This document shows positions 1-9,468 of a DNA stretch of 64,000 nt, one piece after another. Below the pieces are notes generated by a model that was not told the DNA's origin, did no database searches, and saw nothing but the letters and a program-made list of their open reading frames with translations. Positions within the stretch are counted from its first letter, which is position 1. The number at the start of each line of letters is the position of its first letter. Source of the DNA: Turnera subulata (lineage: Eukaryota; Streptophyta; Magnoliopsida; Malpighiales; Passifloraceae). Made by a program: the position numbers and the translations under genes. The stretch covers positions 1 through 64,000 of the forward strand of contig JAKUCV010000378.1 of NCBI GenBank assembly GCA_028386065.3, written 5' to 3'.

Positions 1-197
1 TTTTTCTATTATTGGGCCATTGGGCCGGTTTTATTACTATTGATGTTGGGCCGTAGGGCCGTATTGTGGTTTATTATGATGGGTTGTCGAGCCCGAGTTT
101 TTGTTATACACACTGTATGCTTGGGTTTATTTTGTTGGGTTGTCACAGTTCCGGCTCGGGTTTACTGTGTACGGTAAATTCGGGTCGGGGCGTTTCA
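1..197 (+). repeat. 3' end of a Tekay-type LTR (truncated by window edge)
   Basis: The stretch matches the last ~200 bases of the LTR at 3635-6640: alternating 'ttgggcc' motifs, then the conserved tail ending in CGGGTCGGGGCGTTTCA at 197. It is followed directly by sequence from the middle of an LTR rather than a primer-binding site. It is therefore a separate LTR copy joined to element 1 by an illegitimate junction. Confidence 0.75.
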
Positions 198-1182
198 CCC
201 CGTGCATTGAGTTTTGGATTTTTATTTTCGTGACTTTGGCCATAAGAATAATGGATTAACTAATAAATTGTGATAAGGATGTCGACCCTCGGTTTGGATG
301 AGATATCTATCCCGGTATTTTGGTTAGGGATGTTGATCCCTGTGATTTGATTTTGGATAATGATAATATAATTGTCACGTGGTAAGTAGTGGTATGAAAC
401 GATGGTTTAAGACTGTTTTGTGGTGGCCATGACCTGGGTTACTTGTGATAAGCATGTCTATGCTTGGGTTGTCTATCTCGTGATTATATTTGGGATGTTT
501 ATCCCTGGGTTCTTATTTTTGGGATGTCGATCCCTAGGTTCTCTTGGATTTGGTCTGGCACCCGAAATATGTTGAGAACCAGGTCTGACCCCTAGCTTAT
601 CCGTGCCGGGGCCCGGAAAGGTAAAATTGGAAAATAGATTTTTATTTAAGTCTTTTTGGTCTTGGACCGGTTTCGGGTCGAGTCTTTCGATTTGGTGTAT
701 TTTGGCAGTTTTTGCTTGTTTTCGACTTGAGTAATTAATAGTGTTGCATATTGATTGTCTATCCTTCGTCAGTGAGCACTTCGGACTCACCACTCACCTG
801 CGGGTTTTCATCCCATAGGATGGATTATTTGTGGTACAGGTTTGATGCATTCCAGACAGGCTACGACGTTATCCCTTGGACAGGACTCGGATCCATAGTT
901 TGCATCAGTGTCGCATACAGTGTCTTTGTGAGTTATTAAGTCTTCCGCTGTGCATTATATTGCTACTGTTGGGCCATTGGGCCGATTATGATGTTATAGA
1001 TGATCCCGAGTTCGGGTGATTTGTTTTGTTGTTGGGCCGAAGGGCCAGATTTCTGATGTTTTTATTTTGGGATGTTGATCTCGAGTTTCTGTATACACTG
1101 TATGTTGGGCTTTGTTTGGTTGGGTCGTTACAGTTCCAGCACGTGTTTACTGTGTATGGTAAATACGGGTCAGGGCGTTTCA
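198..1182 (+). repeat. 5' LTR of element 1, truncated
   Basis: Matches about 5655-6640 of the 3' LTR in the same orientation and ends in GGGCGTTTCA immediately before the primer-binding site. The first two-thirds of the LTR are missing, so no normal LTR start is present. It keeps several copies of the short palindromic unit GGGATGTCNATCCC (for example near 491 and 520, and AAGCATGTCTATGCTT near 448). Confidence 0.8.
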
Positions 1183-1185
1183 TTT

Positions 1186-1197
1186 TGGTAGCGGAGC
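1186..1197 (+). other. Primer-binding site, element 1
   Basis: TGGTAGCGGAGC lies 3 bases after the LTR end. The usual plant initiator-Met primer site is TGGTATCAGAGC, so 9 of 12 positions agree. The same 12 bases recur in elements 2 and 4 and in the fragment at 20175-20186, so the variant is a family trait rather than a random mutation. Confidence 0.7.
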
Positions 1198-1440
1198 GGG
1201 CGTTTGGTCTTGCTGGGTAGTCTTTGTGTGTTTGTTGTTCTTGTTTGCATAGTTCGCTCCATTTGTTTATTATTTTATATCATTTTAGTTAGTGCATTAT
1301 GGATCCAGTCAAGGGACGCCAGCTGTCGCAGAACAAACACGTAAGAGGTAAATGATGCCATAAATAAGCGGAAACATAAATATTATTAATACTACTAATA
1401 TTATTATTACATTGATAATATTATATATAAAAAAAGACAA

Positions 1441-2124
1441 TCATCTCTTTGGAACAACGTTGACCCTGAAGCTATTGGGGTCATTGTTAATGTTCACCCT
1501 GATGCTGTCATTCCACGAGATCCACATGCCGCCTGCGTTGTTCTGGCCAGGAAGCTCAAACCGGTTTGCTGAAGGAAACCGAAGTGGGATGAGACCGTGA
1601 TCGTCTTCAGGCTGCCATTGGGTCTCCGTGAGAAGAACCATCTTGGGCTTGTACTGGTTCTTCAGGTCTCTCAGGGTATGCGAGAACTCCTGGGAACGCC
1701 TAGCGACTCCTCTGCAGTTCCACACCAGTAGTCGGGCCTTTGGCTAAGTTGGAGGTAATCGAGTCACTCTGGGCATGCTTTGGGCAATCATTGAGAGTTG
1801 GTAGTAGGTGTCTTGGTCCAGGAAATGGCAAGTGGACTCTAGGTTGAACTCCTGAAGTCTTTCAGAAATGAAAAACATGACGGAGTTGGCCGAGCCGTAA
1901 AAGGAGGTCCTCAGTGTGCCTTTGTCCTCCAGGAAGAATGTCTCTTCCATGGGAGTGACAAAGAATCTGGACGAGTAGAGTTCGTCGACGAAGACCAGAC
2001 GGGGCATTCTGCCGAGCTCGTTCGGTAGTTCCTCTGGACACTCGTTGACCATGCTGTAGGCCAGCTGGTTTCTTCTGCCTAGGTTGGCACCTTCGACGAA
2101 GAAGACGGACGATGGAGCAGGCAT
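1441..2124 (-). pseudogene. Antisense ORF B, copy 1: unknown N-terminus plus partial EEP-type endonuclease domain (one nonsense codon)
   Basis: The frame runs from ATG at 2124 to a stop at 1441 (227 codons if the single internal TAG is read as Trp). Residues 1-130 resemble nothing I recognise. From about residue 133 it reads like the start of an endonuclease/exonuclease/phosphatase domain as found in LINE ORF2: VWNCRG (Asn of the active site), then LLTETQ (catalytic Glu), then GGMWISW. It stops after ~95 residues of that domain, so the catalytic Asp/His half is absent. The nonsense TAG (near 1744) is TGG in copy 2 at 8515-9192. A TATA box (2231-2239) sits ~110 bases upstream. It lies antisense to the host element, next to its primer-binding site. 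The biological function is unknown. Confidence 0.65.
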
Positions 2125-2230
2125 GTTGTTTCGACGCGTGGTGTTTTGTTTTCTAAACGTGGTGTTTTCTTTGCCTGAGGGTTTTATTTTCTCTTGGATG
2201 CTTTGTGGTTTTTGCTTTCCGTTGTTTTGC

Positions 2231-2239
2231 CTTTTATAG
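2231..2239 (-). promoter_or_regulatory. TATA box upstream of ORF B copy 1
   Basis: CTATAAAAG on the minus strand, about 110 bases before the ATG at 2124. Copy 2 has TATAAAAG at an equivalent distance (8394-8401), so the box is conserved with the frame. Confidence 0.55.
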
Positions 2240-3060
2240 AAAAATTTTTACCGTTTTGTTTTTCAAAGTTTAGACTTCACCTATTCCCGGGAAGGTCTAA
2301 AGGATTTTTCGGTGATGGAAAAAGCAGATTCCCTTCACAAAACTCCAAATCGTCTTCATTCTTCAAAGTGTTGTTTTTAAAAATTTTGCCGTTGCTTCAT
2401 TTATTGCTTCGTTACTTTATACGTTTTTCGGGCTACAAATGCCAGTGTTTTTTAGCCCTTTTCCATCTCACGATTTTCTATCGCCTTGGCTACCTTGCTT
2501 TAATCTTTTTATGACTTTTTCCTGCATCTTTTATCACATTCATTCGTGACCATTGAGGCTAGACTGATGGGGCCATACCTCGAGTAGAGTGCATGTGCGA
2601 CAAGCTTACACCTGTTCGGACATCATGGAGGGATACGAGCCTTGATAGACGTTTTTGGCTCATGCGGAATTTGTGAACAAGTGGATAACGTTTCTTTCGA
2701 AGGACACAGGACGTGCTCGTGATCGTCACCTTACGAGATAACGGATGCCTTTTTTATGAGGGAAACCGACGTCACCGTTAGTTGTGCGTGTCATGTTTCT
2801 CGGGATCGAGGATGTTTACGACTGATTTGGGCGCTGATCATGAAAACATGTTTTGTTTTAACCTTTTTATGTTTTGGTTTTGTTAAATGAGTTTTGTTTT
2901 TAATCTCTTTATGTTTGATTTTATATTCTTATTGTTGATTTTTGTTTTGCTTTGAGATGTTTTGATTTTCTGTTTAACATAAGATTTCGTAACATAAGAG
3001 TTTTGATTTAAAAAGAAAACTTATTTTATTTAATTCATAACGGTTTTACAATACAGAGAA
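2240..3060. other. Spacer between the two antisense frames, no gene seen
   Basis: About 0.8 kb conserved in the inverted copy at 7570-8390. It is AT-rich near 2850-3060 and contains AATAAA-like signals just after the ORF A stop on the minus strand. Small frames here are not preserved between the two copies. Confidence 0.5.
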
Positions 3061-3068
3061 GAGGTACT

Positions 3069-3446
3069 CTATTGAGTTACATGCTTCTCTAGGTCTTTTA
3101 CAAGTTTTTGGACGTTTTTCATGTGAGGAAAGAGTTCCGCGCAAGCCAGTTCTATCTGCATCACAGCCGAGCTGACCTTCCTTAGTGAGACGTTCAGTTG
3201 CGAAAGTGTTTGCAGTGGAGTGCTGCTTTCAACCGTTGCTTTGCCCTTCCGATCCTCAGCTTCTTTACCAGCACGCTTCTTTCGCCGTCTGCTGGAGACG
3301 ACCATGTGTTCTTTCAGACCGATGATGTTCGTCTTGAACCGCTTCTTGGGAGATTCTTCATCAGAGCTTGTCGGGAAAGCAGTACCACCGATGTAGCTAT
3401 TGTCCTTGGAGTCTGAGGTGGTTCTTGTTCTCAGTGGAGAGTCCAT
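3069..3446 (-). CDS. Antisense ORF A, copy 1: small basic, helical protein of unknown function
   Basis: An intact 125-codon frame from ATG at 3446 to TAG at 3069. The N-terminal third is rich in Ser/Thr/Asp and leads into an acidic SSDEES stretch followed by KKRFK. A second basic cluster (RRRKKR, around residue 54) suggests nuclear localisation. The C-terminal ~45 residues lack Pro and have heptad-like Leu/Val spacing, so they probably form a helix or coiled coil. No known domain is recognised. The ATG lies about 40 bases downstream of a TATA box and the frame is followed by AATAAA-type signals, so it looks like a self-contained transcription unit. A diverged copy with the same start lies at 7144-7568. 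It could be a captured host gene or a gene proper to the element. Confidence 0.6.
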   Translation of the reverse strand: MDSPLRTRTTSDSKDNSYIGGTAFPTSSDEESPKKRFKTNIIGLKEHMVVSSRRRKKRAGKEAEDRKGKATVESSTPLQTLSQLNVSLRKVSSAVMQIELACAELFPHMKNVQKLVKDLEKHVTQ

Positions 3447-3482
3447 GACTGTGTTTGAGTTTGCCAGTCATGAGGTTCGGTT

Positions 3483-3490
3483 CTTATAGA
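3483..3490 (-). promoter_or_regulatory. TATA-like box upstream of ORF A copy 1
   Basis: CTATAAGA on the minus strand, ~40 bases before the ATG at 3446. Copy 2 has TATAAAT at the same distance (7102-7108). Confidence 0.45.
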
Positions 3491-3634
3491 GGATGAGATG
3501 TCGCTTAAGGGTATAAGCGGTATCTCGCGTCGAGTTTGGACACCTGGCAGAGAGTGCCAGAAGCTTATCGTGGTAGGACCCACAGATAAGACGACGGAAT
3601 TTCGAGGACGAAATTCTTTTTATGGTGGGTAGAC

Positions 3635-6600
3635 TGTAACAGCCCGGGTAAAAATTTGAATTTTTACCGGGACTGTAAAAGTCTTTTTTACAGCGATTTA
3701 CCGAATGAATTAATCTTGGGTGATAAATTCAAGGTAAATCGAGCGTCGTTTTTCGTAACCGAGTCTTTTCCCGCACTCGAGATTTTTCCGTGGATTTTTT
3801 GGACCTAAGTTGGTATTTTCCGGGTCCCGAAATCTTCGGAAAATCACACCGGAAAATAACTAAGTGGGTGTATCAGTTATTTTCTAGTCCGGTCGAGACA
3901 CGACTACGTGATTGAGTCACGCAGCCGCCTTCTTCCTGTGAAGCTTGTGAAACCTTACCTGTGTACCCGTGACTTGCCTTTTTTTTCCCTGCACGCTTTC
4001 ATCTGCAAAAACTGCCTACACCATTTCCTCTCCCTGTTTTTCCCCTGCACACACACACCGAGCCTCACCATTTTTTCTTCTTTTCCTCTGCAAACACAAA
4101 CCTGCAAAAGAAGAAATATATAAAAAAAAAAACACAAACACATACACGCCACCGACCGGCCACCATCCACCGAGCCACCAACCGCCGCCCCACGAAACAA
4201 CAACACCCAGCCGCCACCACATGCAGCCACCACGTCCTCCTCCTCGACGCGCCTCCACCGTGTAGCACCAGATCGGGAACACCGTCGCACCACCATCCAA
4301 CAACCCCTCCTCGCCTCTGCCGACATCGACGACGTCACCGCCCGAGGACCACCACCAAAACCGAGCTGTCCCCTCTTATCCTCAGCGTCGCCGTCGCCTT
4401 CTCCTCCTCCCTCTCCTCCTCCCTGAAGCAGCTGCAGCGCCGCGCGACGCAGCCAACGCGAGACGACCCACGAGCCGCCGCCGGATCCGCCCGTTCTTCC
4501 TTCTCCTTCGCGACACCACCACTGGTCGCAACTGCCGCCACCGCACGCAGCCTCACCTCACCTTTGCGCCGCTCTCCTCCTTCATGCCTGCACGTTGCCG
4601 CCCGTGTCTTCCCCGCCTCCTACCGTCGCCGCCGCCACTGCTAGGTGAGCAGACCTGCGGGTAGGAGACGACCCGGGTAGCTAACCCGAATTCTTATGGG
4701 TTATGGTCATGGGCATGGGCTGGGACGCCTGGGCCTAAGGCTTGGGCTGCACCTGGGCCACTATTTGGGGCCTTGGTTTAGCTTGAGCAAGGGTCTGGGC
4801 CGGCACTATTTGGCCCAACCCGGTTTTAATAAAAAAAATAAAAAAAAATATTAAATAAAAAAATAATAAAAATACAAATATATATATTTATTTTCACAGG
4901 TATATAATTAATTATGGGAATACTTTGGAAATATATATATAACACACATATATAATATTTCTAAAAATAAATTATTATGTTGATATATAATGGCTTGGAA
5001 ATGTAATTTTGTCTTTAGAAAATATATATATGTACATTTATAATTCGTATTTATTTTCAGAAAAATAAGTTTATATAATTATATTTACTAGAAATATGGT
5101 TTTCTAATATAATAATAATTGGTAATTATATTTTGGCAAGAAATATATTTTATGGAAATAATTTCGGGAAAAATACATATATATGATATAATTTCTAGGA
5201 AAATTATATCGTTATTATTTTGGAAGACAAAGTATAATTATTCTATAAAAAAATTTATAGGAAAGTTTTAATTAAAGTATGGTAGCGAAATTATATTCGG
5301 ATATACGTACGGTATAATATTTTTGGTAAAAAAATGATAATAAAGGATATGAACCGGGATGGGTTATTTCACAGTTTTGGCATCATAGTATACCGATTAT
5401 GTGCATTTATGTGAGTATATTGTTTTGTTGTATAGGTTTTGATATCGGGCAGTTTCCCGAGGAGCCGGCTTGGGACCGGTCATTGTCTCCGGAGTTGAGT
5501 AATCGGCCAAGGTGAGGATGGATTTCCTTCCATATGTGCCTATATTACTCGGTTGTTATGTTTGATGGTTGTTGCACTGTTGTTTATCGCATTTGTTCTG
5601 ATTGTTGTCGGGATGTTTATCCCAGTATCTTGATTTGGTTTAGGGATGTTTATCCCCGTGCATTGAGTTTTGGATATTTATTTTCGTGTCTTTGGCCATA
5701 AGAATAATGGATTAATTAATAAATTGTGATAAGGATGTCGATCCTCGGTTTGGATGGGATGTCTATCCCGGTATTTTGGTTAGGGATGTTGATCCCTGTG
5801 ATTTGGTTTTGGATAATGATAATATAATTGTCACGTGGTAAGTAGTGGTACGACTTGATAGTTTAAGACTGTTTTGTGGTAGCCATGACCTGGGTTACTT
5901 GTGATAAGCATGTCTATGCTTGGGATGTCTATTCCGTGATTATATTTTGGATGTCTATCCCTGGGTTCTTATTTTTGGGATGTCGATCCCTAGATTCTCT
6001 TGGATTTGGTCTGGCACCCGAAATATGTTGAGAACCAGGTCTGACCCCTAGCTTATCCGTGACGGGGCCCGAAAAGGTAAAATTGGAAAATAGATTTTTA
6101 TTTAAGTCTTTTTGGTCTTGGACCGGTTTCGGGTCGAGTCTTTCGATTTGGTGTATTTTGGCGGTTTTTGTTTGTTTTCGACTTGAGTAATTAATAGTGT
6201 TGCATATTGATTGTCTATCCTTCGTCGGTGAGCACTTCGGACTCACCCCTCACCTGCGGGCTTTCATCCCGTAGGATGGATTATTTGTGGTACAGGTTTG
6301 ATACATTCGAGACAGGCTGCGGCATTATCCCTTGGGCAGGACTCGGATCCATAGTTTGCATCAGTGTCGCATACAGTGTCTTTGTGAGTTATTAAGTCTT
6401 TCGCTGTGCATTATACTGCTATTGTTGGGCCATTGGGCCGATTATGATGTTATAGATGATCCCGGGTTCGGGTGATATGTTTTGTTGTTGGGCCGAAGGG
6501 CCAGATTTCTGATGTTTTTATTTTGGGCTGTTGAGCCCGATTTTTTGTTGTATACACTGTATGCTGGGCTTTGTTTGGTTGGGTCGTTACAGTTCCGGCA

Positions 6601-6640
6601 CGTGTTTACTGTGTATGGTAAATACGGGTCGGGGCGTTTA
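3635..6640 (+). repeat. 3' LTR of element 1 (3.0 kb)
   Basis: Begins TGTAACAGCCCGGG after a G-rich tract and ends near GGGGCGTTTA. Inside it has a GC- and CT-rich leader (about 3950-4640) ending in CTAG/GTGAGC at 4645, an AT-rich middle (4810-5350), a small island bounded by TATAG/GTTTTG (5435) and CCAAG/GTGAGG (5511), and nine short inverted repeats of the type GGGATGTCTATCCC between about 5605 and 5990. A GGTGAG...CTCACC hairpin lies at 6227-6247. Small frames on either strand are repeated LTR sequence, not genes. Confidence 0.85.
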
Positions 6641-6943
6641 CGAACGTTCAATAATGCAGCTTGTCTGCATTATGGAGCGAGTCCGGTCCGGACCAGAAAA
6701 TAACTGATACCCCCTTGGTTATTTTCCGGTGTGATTTTCTGAGGATTCCGAGACCCGAAAAATACCAACTTAGGTCCGAAAAATCCACAAAAAAAATCTC
6801 GAGCGCGGGAAAAGACTCGGTTTCGAAAAACAACGCTCGATTTACCTTGAATTAATTACGCAAGATTAATTCTTTCGGTAAATTGCGGTAAAAAGACTTT
6901 TACAGTCCCGGTAAAAATCCAAATTTTTACCCGGGCAGTTACA
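6641..6943 (-). repeat. 3' LTR fragment of element 2 (inverted)
   Basis: Reverse complement of an LTR start (TGTAACTGCCCGG read from 6943). It also matches 12103-12324 in the other LTR of the same element. It is cut at 6641 by the end of element 1's 3' LTR. Confidence 0.8.
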
Positions 6944-7101
6944 GTCTACCCACCTTAAAAAGAATTTCGTCCTCGAAATTTCGTCCTCAAAATTTCGTCT
7001 TATCCGTGGGTCCTACCACGATAAGCTTCTAGCACACTCTGCCAGGTGTCCAAAGTCAACACGAGATACCGCTTATACCCTTAAGCGACATCTCCTCCGC
7101 T

Positions 7102-7108
7102 TATAAAT
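7102..7108 (+). promoter_or_regulatory. TATA box upstream of ORF A copy 2
   Basis: TATAAAT about 40 bases before the ATG at 7144, preceded by a stretch conserved in copy 1 (CTTATACCCTTAAGCGACATC). Confidence 0.5.
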
Positions 7109-7143
7109 ACCAAACCGCATAACTGAGACCCTCACTCTCAGCC

Positions 7144-7568
7144 ATGGACTCTCCACTAAGATCAAGAACCACCTCAGACTCCGAGGACAACAGCTGCATC
7201 GGTGGTACTGCCTTCCCGACAAGCTCTGATGAAGAACCTCCCAAGAAGCGGTTCAAGGCCAACACCATCAGTCTGAAGGTAGATGTGGTGGTCTCCCCAA
7301 GACAGCAAAAGAAGTGTGCAAGCAAAGAAGCTGAGAATCGAAAGGGCAAAGAAACGGCTGAAAGCAGCACTCCACTGCACACGCTATCGCAGCTGAATGT
7401 TTCACTATGGAAGTTCAGCTCGGGGGTGATGCAGATAGAACTGGCATGTGGGGCCCTTTTCGCTCAGCTTTAGGCTTCGCTCAAGGGGGTTATAGGGGCG
7501 GAACTCTTTCCCCACGTCAAAAACATCCAAAACTTGTAAAAGACTTAGAGAAGCATGTAACTCAATAG
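7144..7568 (+). pseudogene. Antisense ORF A, copy 2 (C-terminus broken)
   Basis: Starts at the ATG aligned with 3446 of copy 1 and stays in frame for ~105 codons with about 25 amino-acid differences, many of them conservative. It keeps the acidic SSDEE stretch, KKRFK and the helical C-terminal region up to 'MQIELAC'. A small local duplication around 7440-7500 then introduces a stop at 7471-7473, and one A is missing near 7533, so the last ~20 codons (ending at 7566-7568) are out of frame. AATAAA signals follow at 7600-7609. The ancestral protein was about 125 aa, of unknown function. Confidence 0.6.
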
Positions 7569-7569
7569 A

Positions 7570-8390
7570 GTAATTCTTCTCCGTTGTAAAACCATTATGA
7601 ATAAATAAAATAAGTTTTCTTTTATAATCAAAACTCTTATGTTACGAAGTCTTATGTTAAACAGAAAATCAAAACATCCCAAAGCAAAACGAAAATCAAC
7701 AATAGGAATATAAAATCAAACATAAAGAGATTAAAAACAAAATTCGTTTAACAAAACCAAAACATAAAGAAGTTAAAACAAAACATGTTTTCATGTTCGG
7801 CGCTCTAGGTCGATCGTAAACATCCCCGATCCCGAGAAACGTAAGACGTACAGCTAACGGTGATGTCGGTTCCCCTCGTGAAAAAGACGTCCGTTAGCTC
7901 GCAAGGTGATGATCACGAGCACGTCCTGTGTCCCTCGAAAGAAACGTTATCCACTTGTTCAGAAATTCCGCATGAGCCAAAAGCGTCTATCAAGTCTCGT
8001 ATCCTTCCATGATGTCCGAACAGGTGTAAGCTTGTCGCACATGCACTCTACTCGAGGTATGGCCCCATCAATCTAGCCTCAACGGTCACGGATGCATGTA
8101 GAAAATATAGAAAAACCATAAGAAGAAATGCCAAGGTAGCCAGGGCGATAGAAAATCGTGAGATGGAAAAACACTTGCGTGTGTAGCCCGAAAAACGTAT
8201 AAAGTAACGAAGCAATAAATGAAGCAACGACAAAATTTTCAAAAAAAGAACAACACCTTGAAGAAGGAAAATGATTTGGAGCTTTGTGAAGGGAATCTGC
8301 TTTTCCCATCACCGAAAAATCCTTTAGACTTTCCCGGAGATAGGTGGGGTCTAAACTTTAAAAAAAAAATGGTAATCACGCTCCCCATAA
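7570..8390. other. Spacer between antisense frames A and B, no gene seen
   Basis: Inverted counterpart of 2240-3060. It contains poly(A)-signal-like AATAAAATAA just after ORF A and a GC-richer block (7790-8090) that may be upstream promoter sequence for ORF B. No preserved frame. Confidence 0.45.
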
Positions 8391-8393
8391 GAG

Positions 8394-8401
8394 TATAAAA
8401 G
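8394..8401 (+). promoter_or_regulatory. TATA box upstream of ORF B copy 2
   Basis: TATAAAAG 114 bases before the ATG at 8515, matching the position in copy 1. Confidence 0.55.
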
Positions 8402-8514
8402 ACGAAGTGGTGAGATGTAAATCATCAAAAGCATTTTGAAAGAGAGTTTTGTATCACATTTAGAAAAATAAACATAAAACACGTCCAGAAAAGACACAAA
8501 ATCGCCAAGTCAGA

Positions 8515-9192
8515 ATGCCTGCTCCATCTTCCGTTTTTTTCACCGAAGGTGCCTCCCTAGGCAGAAGAAACCGGCTGGCCTACAGCATGATCAACGAACG
8601 TCCGGAGGAACTACCGAATGAGCTCGGCAGAATGCGCCATCTGGTCTTCGTCAATGAACTCTACTCCTCCAGGTTCTTCGTCACTCCCATGGAAGAGACG
8701 TTCTTCCTAGAGGACCAAGGCACTCTGAGGACCTCCTTCTACGGCTCGGCCATCATGTTTTTCATCTCTGAAAGACTTCAGGAATTCAACCTAGAGCCCA
8801 CTTGCCATTTCCTGGACTAAGGTACCTACTACCAGCTCTCGATGACTGCCCAAAGCATGCCCAGAGTCACTCGGTTACCCGCAACTTGGCCAAAGGCCCG
8901 ACTACTGGTGTGGAACTGCAGAGGAATCGGTAGGCATTCCCAGGAGTTCTCGCATACCCTGAGGGACCTGAAGAACCAGTACAAGCCCAACATGGTTCTT
9001 CTCAAGGAGACCCAGTGGCAGCCTGAAGACGATCACGGTGTCTTCCCACTCCGGTTCCCTCCAGCTAACCGGTTCGAGCTTCCTAGCCAGAACAACGCAG
9101 GTGGCATGTGGTTCTCGTGGAACAACAGCATCAGGGTCAACATCAACATTGACCCTAATAGCTTCAGGGTCAACGTCGTTCCAAGGAAATGA
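8515..9192 (+). pseudogene. Antisense ORF B, copy 2: partial EEP-type endonuclease domain (one nonsense codon)
   Basis: A 225-codon frame from ATG at 8515 to TGA at 9190-9192, interrupted only by TAA at 8818-8820. The aligned codon in copy 1 is CAA (Gln). Conversely the codon that is a stop in copy 1 is TGG here. The two copies differ by one two-codon in-frame deletion (after GSA, ~8750) and no frameshift. The last ~95 residues carry VWNCRG, LLKETQ and GGMWFSW, the first half of an endonuclease/exonuclease/phosphatase domain of the LINE type. The first ~130 residues are unrecognised. It lies antisense to element 2 and ends ~260 bases from its primer-binding site. Confidence 0.65.
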
Positions 9193-9453
9193 ATATCGTT
9201 TTTTTTTTATAATAATATAATGTAATATCAATGTTTGTAATAATAATAATATTAGTAATATTAATAATATTTATGTTTCCGCTTATTTATGGCATCAATT
9301 ACCTCTTATGTGTATGTTCTGTGGCAAGCTGGCGTCCCTTGACTGGATCCTTAATGCACTAACTAAAATGATATAAAATAATAAACAAATGGAGCGAACT
9401 ATGCAAACAAGAACAACAAACATACAAGGACTGCCCAACCAGACCTAGCGCCC

Positions 9454-9465
9454 GCTCCGCTACCA
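9454..9465 (-). other. Primer-binding site, element 2
   Basis: Reverse complement of TGGTAGCGGAGC, 3 bases from the LTR end that reads TGAAACGCC from 9469 on the plus strand. Confidence 0.7.
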
Positions 9466-9468
9466 AAA

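Larger units (their letters stand above)
198..6640 (+). mobile_element. Element 1: non-autonomous Tekay-type LTR retrotransposon with antisense gene cassette
   Basis: A truncated 5' LTR (198-1182) is followed by a primer-binding site (1186-1197), a 2.45-kb interior, a G-rich tract just before 3635, and a full 3.0-kb 3' LTR (3635-6640). No gag, protease, RT or integrase frame is found in either strand of the interior. Instead two frames run antisense to the element (3446-3069 and 2124-1441). The 3' LTR ends exactly where an inverted fragment of element 2's LTR begins (6641), so element 1 appears to have inserted into that LTR. The matching left flank is outside or lost at the left window edge. 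Confidence 0.75.

Noticed and set aside
473..793. Open frames of ~105 aa on the minus strand at 473-793 and 5929-6246, similar to each other
   Set aside because: They lie in the hairpin-array part of the LTRs and resemble each other only because the LTRs are repeats. There is no start context, promoter or protein family match.
3955..4556. Trp/Gly/Arg-rich minus-strand frames
   Set aside because: Same GC-rich LTR leader; overlapping frames are open by composition.
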